From contig CBDBJQ010000006.1 in the NCBI GenBank assembly GCA_965206405.1, forward strand, positions 682,001-746,000: DNA of 64,000 bases, in the 5' to 3' direction. The stretch's first letter is position 1; each line of letters opens with the position of its first letter. A program made the position numbers and the translations under genes. The notes beneath the pieces were generated by a model that did not search any database, had not been told where the DNA came from, and saw only the letters and a program-made list of their open reading frames with translations. The stretch comes from CBDBJQ01 sp965206405 (GTDB taxonomy: Bacteria; Pseudomonadota; Alphaproteobacteria; UBA8366). Positions 48,765 through 57,276 of this stretch are shown here, in pieces.

Positions 48765-50228
48765 ATGACGGCTCTGCGTCCGCTGTTTTCTCTGCGCTTG
48801 CCGTTCTTCCTGCGCTCGCTGCCCTCGTTGCTGCGTCTGGCTACTGTCGTGGCAACCCTGGTGATCTCGCTCGCCGTCCCGGCCCAGAGCGAGACCCTTG
48901 ATGCGGTGTTGCGCGACATGCTGGCGTCCAATCCAACCCTTGCCGCCGCCGCCCGCCAAGTGCGGGCGCAAAATGAGGCGATTCCGCAGGCATTGTCCGC
49001 CTTCCTGCCGTCGGCAACGTTGCGCGGCGGGATCGGTCGCACCGAACTCCGCTATTCCGGAGAGACGTCGCTGGCGGAGAACGATATCGATGTCGGCACC
49101 CAAACCATCGAGCTCGAGGCGCGTCTCAATCTGTTCCGTTCAGGCGCCGATGCGGCGACGCTGCGCGCACAGGGTTTGCGTGCCGACGAGGCGCTCGACG
49201 CCTATGAGGATCTGCGCCAGGAACTTCTCGTGGAGACCGCCGCCGTCTATCTCGATCTGGATTTGACCGCCCGTACGGTCACCTGGCGTGAGGTGAACAG
49301 GACTGCCATCGCCGGCCGCCTTGAGATTACGCGCCGGCGCCAGGAGGTCGGCGTATCCACGCTCGGCGACCTCGAACAGGTTCGGGCAAGGCTCGCTCTG
49401 GCGGATGCCGAACTGGTTGACGCCGAGGGTAGAAAGGCCGTCGCGGTGGCGGTGTTCGAACAGCTGGTCGGGCGTCCCCCTGGCGTACTCGAGGATGTGC
49501 CACCACCGCCTGGGCTGCCGGCTTCGCTCGAAGAAGCGTTGGCTCGGGCGGCCGTCGGCAACCGGGTTCTCCGCGCGGCATCCCGGGCCGCTGATGCCGC
49601 CGAGGAGCGGCGAAAGGCTGCCCTGCGCAGGATCGGTCCCAGTCTTGATGCCCTGGCGCGCTGGGAGCGCCGTTTTCTCGATACTCGCACATACACCACC
49701 AACATCGTGACTGGCGATCCGAACCGGGATTCGCGGCGTGGCGAATTCACGATTGGCCTGCAGGCGGAACTGCCCTTGTATACCGGCGGCCTGCAAGGCG
49801 CGCGGGTGCGTCAGGCCCGCGAGGAGGCGGCGCATCTCGGCTTGTTGCGTGCCGCGTCCCGCCGCGCTGTCGAGCGTGGGGTTGTTTCCGCCTGGCGAAG
49901 CCTACTGGCGTCACGGGAGCGCAGGCGATCCCTCGACAGGGCGGTCGAGGCACTGGTGACGGCGGAGCGGAATGTAGAGCAGGAGGTCGAGGTTGGCCGC
50001 CGTCTCGTTGTGGACCTTCTCGACGCCAAGGCCGAGTTGATCGACTCCCGGGTCCTGCGGCGCCGTGCTGCGCGCGACGAGATCTACTGGAGCTACGCGC
50101 TGTTGCGCCTGACCGGTGATCTGGGATCCGGGATCTCGGGCGGTGAGGATTCGGTGGGCAATCTGCGGGACCACCGGCGCCGGGCTGATCGCGCTGTCGC
50201 GCCGGCGATATTTGAACTGGGTCGGTAG
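48765..50228 (+). CDS. TolC-family outer-membrane efflux/secretion protein
   Basis: 487 aa. An N-terminal signal-like helix (LRLATVVATLVISLAVPAQS) precedes the repeated TolC barrel/coiled-coil pattern: LDAVLRDMLASNPTLAAAARQV and the second repeat LEEALARAAVGNRVLRAASRA. It forms trimeric channels for type I secretion or drug efflux. The HlyD-type fusion protein at 63 kb is a possible partner but far away; no inner-membrane pump is adjacent. It starts 22 bp after the DUF2569-like gene. Confidence 0.87.
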   Translation: MTALRPLFSLRLPFFLRSLPSLLRLATVVATLVISLAVPAQSETLDAVLRDMLASNPTLAAAARQVRAQNEAIPQALSAFLPSATLRGGIGRTELRYSGETSLAENDIDVGTQTIELEARLNLFRSGADAATLRAQGLRADEALDAYEDLRQELLVETAAVYLDLDLTARTVTWREVNRTAIAGRLEITRRRQEVGVSTLGDLEQVRARLALADAELVDAEGRKAVAVAVFEQLVGRPPGVLEDVPPPPGLPASLEEALARAAVGNRVLRAASRAADAAEERRKAALRRIGPSLDALARWERRFLDTRTYTTNIVTGDPNRDSRRGEFTIGLQAELPLYTGGLQGARVRQAREEAAHLGLLRAASRRAVERGVVSAWRSLLASRERRRSLDRAVEALVTAERNVEQEVEVGRRLVVDLLDAKAELIDSRVLRRRAARDEIYWSYALLRLTGDLGSGISGGEDSVGNLRDHRRRADRAVAPAIFELGR

Positions 50229-50252
50229 CGCGTTCCCGCTAGCGTTCCCCAG

Positions 50253-53200
50253 CTAGCGCGTTTCGGCGACGGCCGGAGAATTCCCAGTTGGCAAATCTCC
50301 GGTCGGCGAATCCACTGAATTCGATACCAGGGCCGCCTCGAGGATACGGACGACATGCAGTGCCTGCCTGCCGGTTCCATCCCGGATCTGCTGGCGGCAA
50401 CTGGTGCCGTCGGCGATGAGCAGGGTGTCGTCGTCGGCTTCACGAATCCGCGGCAGCAGTGACAGCTCCCCCATCTGCATCGATACGTCATGGGTTTCGG
50501 CCTGATAGCCGAAGGCGCCGGCCATGCCGCAGCAACTCGAGACCACGGTTTCGGTTTCGAGATCGGGGATCAATCCAAGGGTGCGTTCGATCGCCGGCAT
50601 CGCGGAGAACGCCTTCTGGTGACAATGGCCGTGCAATAGGGCTTTCGCGGCGCCGGGTGCGCGCAGGGGGAGATCAAGGCGTCCGGCCTCCGCTTCCCGG
50701 GCGATGAATTCCTCGAACAACAAAACTTTGCCAGCGGCTTCGGCGGCCGGGTCATCTCGCAGCAGGGCCGGGAATTCGTCGCGTAGGGTCAGGGTGCAGG
50801 AGGGTTCGAGCCCGACCACCGGCATGCCGGCGGCAATGTGTCGCTCGAGGATACGGGCGGTGCGCCATGCTTCCGCCGCCGCCTCCTCGATCAGCCCGGC
50901 ACTGAGGAAAGTGCGTCCGCAGCAGAGCGGACGCTCCCGATCGGGCGGAAGAATGGTGTGGACGCGATATCCGGCGGCTTCGAGGACCCGTTCGGCGGCG
51001 CGCAGGTTCTCCGGCTCGAAATAGAGGCTGAAGGTATCGGGCAGAAGGGCAATGTCGCGATCGCCAATAGCTTCGGCGGCTTCGGTGCTGGAGGTAAGGG
51101 CGGACCGGCGGTGCGGCCTGTAGCGGTCGCGCCGCCAGCGTGGCAGTGGTCGCGCGGCGCTGAAACCGAGAATACGCTCGCTGAGTGCAGCGAGGCCGGG
51201 AATGCCGTCCCGAAGATTGAGGAGCGGCCCGAGCGTGCGCGCGAGCGGCGCATAGCGCGGCAGCCAGGCGATCAGCCGGTCGCGTATTGAAAGACCGTGC
51301 CGGAGGCGGTGGTGGTGCAGGAATTCGATCTTCATGCGGGCCATATCGACGCCGGTCGGGCATTCGCGCCGGCACCCCTTGCACCCGACGCACAGCGCCA
51401 TTGTCTCGCGCATCTCTTCGGAGGTCAGGGCGTCGGGACCGAGCTGGCCCGATAACGCCAGGCGCAAGCTGTTGGCGCGGCCGCGCACCAGATGTTTTTC
51501 CTCTTTCGTTGCCCGGTAGGAAGGGCACATCACACCAGCGTCGAACTTGCGGCAGGCGCCGTTGTTGTTGCACATCTCGACAGCGCCGGCGAAGCCGCCC
51601 CATGGCGACCAGTCAAGCGCTTCGCCGCCATTAGTTTCGCCACTATCGACCTTGCTGCCATTGACCGCGATGCCGGCGCGGTAGCCAGGGCGGTAGCGGA
51701 ACAGGCTGCGATCGTCCATTCGCGGCGGCCGAACGATCTTGCCCGGGTTCATCAACCCGGCGGGATCGAACAACGTTTTCACTTCCTCGAAATTACCGAC
51801 CATTTGATTGCCGAACATCGCCCGATGGAACTCGGAGCGCACGAGGCCGTCGCCGTGCTCCCCGGAATGCGATCCCTTGTACTCGCGGACCATGGCGAAG
51901 GCTTCCTCGGCGATGGCCCGCATCGTCCCAACGCCTTCAGGCTGTTTCAGGTTGATGACCGGGCGTACATGGAGACAGCCGACCGAGGCGTGGGCGTACC
52001 AGGTGCCCTGGACGCCGTGCCGTTCGAACACCGCGGTCAGGCGGTCCGTATAGTCGGCAAGATCCTCGAGCGCGACGGCGCAATCCTCAATAAAGGAGAC
52101 CGGCTTTCCGTCCCCCTTCATCGACATCATGATATTGAGGCCAGCCTTGCGGACGTCCCAGAACTCCCGCTGGCCGGCCGGTTCGGTTTCGCGGACGACT
52201 GCGCCGGGGAATCCGAGGTCGCCCATCAGTGTCTCCAAGGCATCGAGATCGGCGGCGAGCGTTGCGGCATCCTCGCCAGAAAACTCGACCAGGAGCAGTG
52301 ATTCCGGCTCCCCGCGCACGAATTTTTCGATTGTCGGGCGGAACAGCGGGATGCCGCGGGCGAGGTCCAGCATGGTGCGATCGATGAGTTCGACGGCAGC
52401 GGGTTTGAGAGCGACGATGTGGCGGGTTGCTTCCATCGCTGCACGGAACGTTGGGAAATGGCAGATCCCGAGTACCCGGTGGGCGGGTGTTCGGTGCAGG
52501 CGAAGCGTCAGGCGGGTCGAAAAAGCGAGCGTGCCCTCCGAACCGACCAAGAGATGGGCGAGATTGGGTGCGCTGCCGCCCGGCTGGTTCGAAGCTCCCG
52601 AGATCAACGCATCGATGTTGTAGCCACCAACCCGCCGCATCAGGCGTGGGAAGCGCTTGAGAATCTCGTCGCGCTCGCGCACACCGAGCGCGAGCAACGC
52701 TGCGGGCAGATCGGGATGGCTAGCAGTAGCAGTAGCGGCAGAAAATTCCGAAGATCCGGAAGAGGATGCGAGCGGGCGCGAATCCTCATCGAAACGCCAG
52801 GGATTGCCATCGGCGAGCAGCGCGTCGATGGAGAGGACGTTGTCGCGCATCGTGCCGTAGCGGATCGATCGGGCGCCGCAGCTGTTGTTGCCGGCCATGC
52901 CGCCGATGGTCGCCCTGCTGGCGGTCGATACATCGACCATAAACATGAAGCCATGGGGGGCGAGGAAGGCGTTGAGTTGGTCGAGGGCGATGCCCGGCTC
53001 GACCGTTACCGTTTCGGCTTCGGTATCGAGAGCGATGATGGAATCAAGATGCCGGCTGACATCGACGACGAGCGCCTCGCCAACGGTCTGGCCGCATTGC
53101 GATGTGCCGCCGCCGCGGGGCAGCATGGGAATGTCCTGTTCGCCCGCGATCTGCATCGCGGTACGGATGTCCTCGGCGTGGCGCGGAACGACAACGCCGA

Positions 53201-53360
53201 TCGGTTCGATCTGGTAGTGCGACGCGTCGGTCGAGTAGCGGCCGCGGCTGAAGGCGTCGAACAAAACCTCACCCTCGATCTCCTGGCTCAGGCGGGCGGC
53301 GAGGGCGCTGTCGCCGATGGCGTGGCCGGTATTAATGAGAGGCGGGTATCGGGATGTCAT
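50253..53360 (-). CDS. FAD-linked oxidase fused to Fe-S/CCG domains (GlcD-GlpC fusion, YdiJ-like)
   Basis: 1035 aa. Residues 50-230 form a PCMH-type FAD domain (PRGGGTSQCGQTVGEALVVD, GGMAGNNSCGARSIRYG). An FAD-oxidase C-terminal domain follows, then two Fe-S regions (CNNNGACRKFDAGVMCPSYR; CVGCKGCRRECPTGVDM) and CCG domains (PLCCGRTFLSAG; SSCCGMAGAFGYQ). This architecture matches YdiJ and D-2-hydroxyacid dehydrogenases such as D-lactate or D-2-hydroxyglutarate dehydrogenase. The TTG at 53408 is rejected for ATG 53360. Convergent with the TolC gene. Confidence 0.88.
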   Translation of the reverse strand: MTSRYPPLINTGHAIGDSALAARLSQEIEGEVLFDAFSRGRYSTDASHYQIEPIGVVVPRHAEDIRTAMQIAGEQDIPMLPRGGGTSQCGQTVGEALVVDVSRHLDSIIALDTEAETVTVEPGIALDQLNAFLAPHGFMFMVDVSTASRATIGGMAGNNSCGARSIRYGTMRDNVLSIDALLADGNPWRFDEDSRPLASSSGSSEFSAATATASHPDLPAALLALGVRERDEILKRFPRLMRRVGGYNIDALISGASNQPGGSAPNLAHLLVGSEGTLAFSTRLTLRLHRTPAHRVLGICHFPTFRAAMEATRHIVALKPAAVELIDRTMLDLARGIPLFRPTIEKFVRGEPESLLLVEFSGEDAATLAADLDALETLMGDLGFPGAVVRETEPAGQREFWDVRKAGLNIMMSMKGDGKPVSFIEDCAVALEDLADYTDRLTAVFERHGVQGTWYAHASVGCLHVRPVINLKQPEGVGTMRAIAEEAFAMVREYKGSHSGEHGDGLVRSEFHRAMFGNQMVGNFEEVKTLFDPAGLMNPGKIVRPPRMDDRSLFRYRPGYRAGIAVNGSKVDSGETNGGEALDWSPWGGFAGAVEMCNNNGACRKFDAGVMCPSYRATKEEKHLVRGRANSLRLALSGQLGPDALTSEEMRETMALCVGCKGCRRECPTGVDMARMKIEFLHHHRLRHGLSIRDRLIAWLPRYAPLARTLGPLLNLRDGIPGLAALSERILGFSAARPLPRWRRDRYRPHRRSALTSSTEAAEAIGDRDIALLPDTFSLYFEPENLRAAERVLEAAGYRVHTILPPDRERPLCCGRTFLSAGLIEEAAAEAWRTARILERHIAAGMPVVGLEPSCTLTLRDEFPALLRDDPAAEAAGKVLLFEEFIAREAEAGRLDLPLRAPGAAKALLHGHCHQKAFSAMPAIERTLGLIPDLETETVVSSCCGMAGAFGYQAETHDVSMQMGELSLLPRIREADDDTLLIADGTSCRQQIRDGTGRQALHVVRILEAALVSNSVDSPTGDLPTGNSPAVAETR

Positions 53361-53484
53361 GACGGGCAACCTGCGTGCAGTTCTTCCGCCTTGCGCCAGC
53401 GAATGCAAGCGTGGTTGCGGATATGTGGGCGAGCAGCACCAATTTTTCTCGATTTTGTGCCCGATACGATGACCTTATGTCTTA

Positions 53485-54463
53485 GACCTGATTCACAATA
53501 ACATCAGGTAGCTGAGAACGGATGTATCCTTACCGATTTGGTCAGGCTGTTTTCAAATTCATGTTTGCCAGCGCCCCGACGTTCTTGGCAATCATGTTTT
53601 CCTGCCGGTTGCCGCGGTGAGTTTCGGCAAATATTCCGAACTTTTTCATCCGGCCAATACCGTGCTCCACGCCGATACGTAGCTTTGCGTGCCAAGCGTT
53701 GTAAGTTTTCTGTTCGTCCGTAAGGGGGTGGTTCTTTGAGGCTTTGAGCGGGATTTCAAGCGATGTTCCCAGATAACCGAGATCACCAAGTACAAGCACA
53801 CCCGGTGGCTTATCCACGCGCGCCTCGTCGTAGATACGCTTGTCATGTGCGCGCCCGGGTTGCGCCGGGCCAACCGCCAGAACCCGTTTTTTGTCATCGG
53901 TGATGATCTGATGTGAGGCCGTGTGGTGCTTTTTCTTGCCGGAATACTTCGCCTTGCGATGCGAGAGCTTTTTCGGACGTTGAACCGGACGCTCCGTGCC
54001 GTCAATCATCAGGTAAAGCAGGTCATCCCTCTCTGACGCCGACAGCCTGATCTTGCGCTCCGGCATCCGGAAATGTCCTGCCATCAATTCTGTCATGGCA
54101 GCAATCCGACGGCAAACCGTAGGGGACGAGACACCGAACAGAAGACCCATAAAGGCCTGACTGGTATAGGTGCGATAATACATCAAGCAGAGCAGCAATT
54201 GCTCGGCAAATTCCAAACGGTAGTTCATCCCGCCACCGATCGCGCGTTGTCTGTCTTCACGTGAAAGCCGGTGGTGCTCACGTTCAAGCCAGATCGGATG
54301 AAGAACAACAACCAATGCCTCGAAATCCTGAAGACGGATACCTGAAAGGCGGAAAAACAAATCAGCGCGCCCCCGCAAAACCTTCAAAACCCTCATAGAC
54401 AAGCCCTCACTCTCCATTGAGCCATGAACATCGCTGAAAATCGGCTATTGCGCAACAGGTTTC
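53485..54463 (-). mobile_element. IS5-type insertion sequence, complete copy
   Basis: About 980 bp with one transposase. Ends are imperfect inverted repeats: ACCTGATTCACAATA (53486-53500) and, inverted, ACCTGTTGCGCAATA (54460-54446), 12 of 15 matching. CTTA(G) is found immediately outside both ends and may be the target duplication, but the exact ends are uncertain by a few bases. A second, truncated copy lies inverted at 55698. Confidence 0.8.
53542..54417 (-). CDS. IS5-type DDE transposase (DDE_Tnp_4-like)
   Basis: 291 aa. N-terminal helix-turn-helix region (MNYRLEFAEQLLLCLMYYRTY, then QAFMGLLFGVSSPTVCRRI) and a DDE nuclease domain: LMIDGTERPVQRP (first Asp), VLGDLGYLG (second Asp) and a C-terminal Glu in VEHGIGRMKKF. 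It appears intact. The closely related copy at 55743 differs by only a few residues. Confidence 0.85.
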   Translation of the reverse strand: MESEGLSMRVLKVLRGRADLFFRLSGIRLQDFEALVVVLHPIWLEREHHRLSREDRQRAIGGGMNYRLEFAEQLLLCLMYYRTYTSQAFMGLLFGVSSPTVCRRIAAMTELMAGHFRMPERKIRLSASERDDLLYLMIDGTERPVQRPKKLSHRKAKYSGKKKHHTASHQIITDDKKRVLAVGPAQPGRAHDKRIYDEARVDKPPGVLVLGDLGYLGTSLEIPLKASKNHPLTDEQKTYNAWHAKLRIGVEHGIGRMKKFGIFAETHRGNRQENMIAKNVGALANMNLKTA

Positions 54464-54631
54464 TTAGGTACTGGGGGATATTCCTGGTCGGCGTCTGGCC
54501 TCGGGGTGTCTCGAGGTCTTCCGTTTTTCAGAGGAGGTTTTCGACTTCCTCGCCCATTTCACCTTGTAGGCTGCACCGCGGCTCTGGACCCAATTGAGAT
54601 TTTAGATCTCGATCAGGGGTAAATAGCGTAA

Positions 54632-54907
54632 AATTTATATTACCCCCTCGCCTCTGATGATTTTTTTACCTATGATATGCAACACGCCAAGGGGGCAAAA
54701 ATGCCCCGTGGCGACAAAAAAGCCATCATGAGATACCCAATTCCAATCCCGCCTCTCGAAGAGCAAGCCCGCATCGTCGCCATTCTCGATAAATTCGACG
54801 CATTGGTAAACGATCTTTCCAGCGGCCTGCCCGCCGAACTCACGGCTCGCCGTCGGCAGTACCAATATTACCGCGACAGATTACTCGAGTTTCGGGAAGC
54901 GGCCTGA
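54632..54907 (+). pseudogene. hsdS: Type I restriction specificity subunit HsdS, 3' fragment
   Basis: About 91 codons open from 54632. The sequence ...YPLASDDFFTYDMQHAKGAKMPRGDKKAIM..., then YPIPIPPLEEQARIVAILDKFDALVNDL, is the second conserved (non-target-recognition) region of type I S subunits and ends in the usual coiled coil. The two target-recognition domains and the N-terminus are missing; the left side ends near IS copy 1. It overlaps the toxin gene as TGATG. A possible 5' stub of the same gene is at 60923-61018. Confidence 0.85.
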
Positions 54908-55479
54908 TGCCAGTTTGCTGGATCATCGCGGGGCCCAATGGCGTGGGAAAAACCACCTTTGCGCTGGAGTACCTGCCTCAGGTGTCGAGTAATGCCCATT
55001 TCATTAATGCCGACCTGATTGCCGCCGGGCTTTCCCCCCTCGCACCTGAACGAAAATTACTTGCCGCCAGCCGTATCTTTCTACGTGAGATCAAACAGCG
55101 CATTGCGGCCCGCGAAAACTTCGCCTTTGAAACCACCTTGGCAGGGCGCACCTATCTGCGGTTAGTCGAACGCCTGCAACCTGATGGCTGGCGGGTAGAG
55201 CTGATCTACATGGCCTTGCCCAATGTTGAAATGTCGAAGCAGCGCGTGGCCGAGCGGGTCGCCCACGGCGGGCATAATATTCCTGCAACGGATATAGAAC
55301 GACGCTTTCCGCGCAGTCTGCGCCACCTACTTGACGATTTCAGTCATCGTGTCGATAGCTGTACGTGTTTCATGAACGACGGCGAAAATTCGGCGCTGGT
55401 ATTCGAGCAGCATGGCAATGACAGGGATATTATCCATGACGACGACTACCAGTTTCTGCTTGAGGGGATCAACCAGTGA
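54907..55479 (+). CDS. Zeta-toxin-like P-loop kinase
   Basis: 190 aa. Walker A is AGPNGVGKTTFA at residues 8-19. The zeta-like motifs INADLIAAGLSP and FETTLAGRTYLRLV follow, as in UDP-sugar or nucleotide kinases of the zeta family often found in type I restriction loci. Overlaps the hsdS fragment (TGATG) and the next small gene (GTGA). GC is lower than in the flanking chromosome. Confidence 0.85.
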   Translation: MPVCWIIAGPNGVGKTTFALEYLPQVSSNAHFINADLIAAGLSPLAPERKLLAASRIFLREIKQRIAARENFAFETTLAGRTYLRLVERLQPDGWRVELIYMALPNVEMSKQRVAERVAHGGHNIPATDIERRFPRSLRHLLDDFSHRVDSCTCFMNDGENSALVFEQHGNDRDIIHDDDYQFLLEGINQ

Positions 55480-55646
55480 ACATAGTAAGAAAAAACATGC
55501 CTTCGCCGGAAGGACAACAACAACTGAAAATTCTCCGTCAGGCCGTCCGCAAGGCCTTGGAGAGAAAGCGGCGATTGGGCCAGTACGCCGTGGTCTGGCA
55601 GGATGGCAAACCGGTCAGAAAAGGTGAGGATGCACCGGATCGGTAG
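55476..55646 (+). CDS. Small protein following the zeta-like gene (possible antitoxin)
   Basis: 56 aa from GTG 55476, whose GTGA overlaps the toxin stop. Sequence is basic: EGQQQLKILRQAVRKALERKRRLGQYAVVWQDGKPV. I do not recognise a family with certainty; a short protein coupled to a zeta-like kinase suggests an antitoxin or accessory. The stop TAG is the first three bases of the 54-bp inverted repeat, so the true C-terminus may have been altered by that insertion. Confidence 0.6.
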   Translation: MNIVRKNMPSPEGQQQLKILRQAVRKALERKRRLGQYAVVWQDGKPVRKGEDAPDR

Positions 55647-55697
55647 TGGGTCAGTTTGAATTTTAAGCTATCCATATACTGTCATATCTGAAATAAT
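55644..55697. repeat. 54-bp inverted repeat, left copy
   Basis: Starts TAGTGGGTCAGTTTGAATTT and is the reverse complement of 57181-57234 with one mismatch in 54. The pair bounds a 1.59-kb segment holding IS copy 2, a lipoprotein gene and a histone-like gene, as the ends of a mobile element would. IS copy 2 abuts it directly. Confidence 0.9.
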
Positions 55698-56510
55698 AAA
55701 CCTGTTGCACAATAGCCGATTTTCAGCGATCTTTATGGCTCAATGGAGAGTGAGGACTTGTCTATGAGGGTTTTGAAGGTTTTGCGGGGGCGCGCTGATT
55801 TGTTTTTCCGCCTTTCAGGTATCCGTCTTCAGGATTTCGAGGCATTGGTTGTTGTTCTTCATCCGATCTGGCTTGAACGTGAGCACCACCGGCTTTCACG
55901 TGAAGACAGACAACGCGCGATCGGTGGCGGGATGAACTACCGTTTGGAATTTGCCGAGCAATTGCTACTCTGCTTGATGTATTATCGCACCTATACCAGT
56001 CAGGCCTTTATGGGTCTTCTGTTCGATGTCTCGTCCGCTACGGTTTGCCGTCGGATTGCTGCCATGACAGAATTGATGGCAGGACATTTCCGGATGCCGG
56101 AGCGCAAGATCAGGCTGTCGGCGTCAGAGAGGGATGACCTGCTTTACCTGATGATTGATGGCACGGAGCGTCCGGTTCAACGCCCGAAAAAGCTCTCGCA
56201 TCGCAAGGCGAAGTATTCCGGCAAGAAAAAGCACCACACGGCCTCACATCAGATCATCACCGATGACAAAAAACGGGTTCTGGCGGTTGGTCCGGCGCAA
56301 TCCGGGCGCGCACATGACAAGCGTATCTACGACGAGGCGCGCGTGGATAAGCCACCGGGTGTGCTTGTACCTGGTGATCTCGGTTATCTGGGAACATCGC
56401 TTGAAATCCCGCTCAAAGCCTCAAAGAACCACCCCCTTACGGACGAACAGAAAACTTACAACACTTGGCACGCAAAGCTGCGTATCTCCGTGGAGCACGG
56501 TATTGGCCGC
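55698..56510 (+). mobile_element. IS5-type insertion sequence, truncated copy
   Basis: Begins with AAACCTGTTGCACAATAG, the same end as copy 1 but in inverted orientation. It matches copy 1 up to about 56509, where homology stops abruptly inside the transposase gene; the right end and about 120 bp are missing. Confidence 0.85.
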
Positions 56511-56546
56511 AAGGGAATAGACGGGGCGTACTCCTGTACGCTGTAG
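55743..56546 (+). pseudogene. Truncated IS5-type transposase
   Basis: 267 codons. Nearly identical to the transposase at 53542-54417 up to VEHGIGR, then replaced by an unrelated tail (KGIDGAYSCTL). The final motif containing Glu is retained but the C-terminal 40 residues are lost, so it is probably inactive, though it could be complemented by copy 1. Differences include Gly to Asp and Pro to Ala in the HTH region. Confidence 0.85.
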
Positions 56547-56614
56547 GTAACGGCCCGACTTCGGCCGGGATTAATCTACGATGCAACAGGAGAGAAGATG
56601 CAACAGGAGAGAAA

Positions 56615-56938
56615 ATGACAGTAAATATGAATTTAACCCTTGTAATAGGCGCAATGTTACTTGTTGGCTGCGCGCAGAACGTTGATATTACACCGCTTCC
56701 AATTTCTGGAAGTCGTGCAGACGGGGCAATTGTTATGGGGTATGAATATGGTCCACGAGATATACCCGTTGTTGATTGGGAGGACGGTATAGCTAATGCA
56801 ACCAACGCTTGTCGAGCTTGGGGCTATCGTTCATCCCAACCGTTTGCGGGTGTCCAAACACGATGTCTACAAGGCGGAGGTTTGTATGGGAATTGTTTGC
56901 GAATTGCTGTTTCGAAAACATTCCAGTGTATAAAATAA
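56615..56938 (+). CDS. YecR-like small lipoprotein
   Basis: 107 aa. Signal with lipobox (TLVIGAMLLVGC-AQN) then VDITPLPISGSRADGAIVMGYEYG and paired cysteines near NACRAWGY, TRCLQGG and NCLR, as in the YecR lipoprotein family. Preceded by a 17-bp direct duplication (GATGCAACAGGAGAGAA twice) that supplies two RBS-like AGGAGA sites. Low GC and position inside the 54-bp inverted repeats mark it as acquired. Confidence 0.7.
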   Translation: MTVNMNLTLVIGAMLLVGCAQNVDITPLPISGSRADGAIVMGYEYGPRDIPVVDWEDGIANATNACRAWGYRSSQPFAGVQTRCLQGGGLYGNCLRIAVSKTFQCIK

Positions 56939-57173
56939 ATAATAAATCCCATCGCGCTTTAGCTGCTTTTCTTGCAATAGAACTACATTTTTCCGATGTA
57001 AGAGAAGCTGCACGAGCCTTGCCGCCCTTTAAGCCTCGACGTCTACCCAAGACAACAGCAACTTGATTTTTATCATCGACTGGCCCTGAATCCTCGATAT
57101 GGCCTGTTCCAATATTTACGATCAGTTTAGCAAGCTGATTAGCGTCTCTAGGTCTTTTTAATCGTGTTCTCAT
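56793..57173 (-). CDS. Small basic histone H1-like protein with aberrant C-terminus
   Basis: 127 codons. Residues 1-75 (MRTRLKRPRDANQLAKLIVN...GRRRGLKGGKARAASL...ARKAAKARW) match a small lysine-rich protein family often seen beside mobile elements. Homologues normally end right after KAAKARW; here the frame runs on for about 52 codons antisense to the lipoprotein gene. That implies its original stop was lost at a junction near 56945. Starts 8 bp inside the right inverted repeat. Function not known. Confidence 0.6.
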   Translation of the reverse strand: MRTRLKRPRDANQLAKLIVNIGTGHIEDSGPVDDKNQVAVVLGRRRGLKGGKARAASLTSEKCSSIARKAAKARWDLLFILYTGMFSKQQFANNSHTNLRLVDIVFGHPQTVGMNDSPKLDKRWLH

Positions 57174-57180
57174 GGCTGTC

Positions 57181-57234
57181 ATTATTTCAGATATGACAGT
57201 ATATGGATGGCTTAAAATTCAAACTGACCCACTA
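57181..57234. repeat. 54-bp inverted repeat, right copy
   Basis: Reverse complement of 55644-55697 with a single mismatch. It ends ...CTGACCCACTA, and the hsdR remnant starts 43 bp further on. Confidence 0.9.
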
Positions 57235-57276
57235 CCACCGGGTCCGGCATCGAGCCCATAGGTAAAGGGACGTGGC

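Noticed and set aside
53485..57234. Functional composite transposon made by the two IS copies
   Set aside because: The second copy lacks its right end and part of the transposase gene, so the outer ends are not both present.
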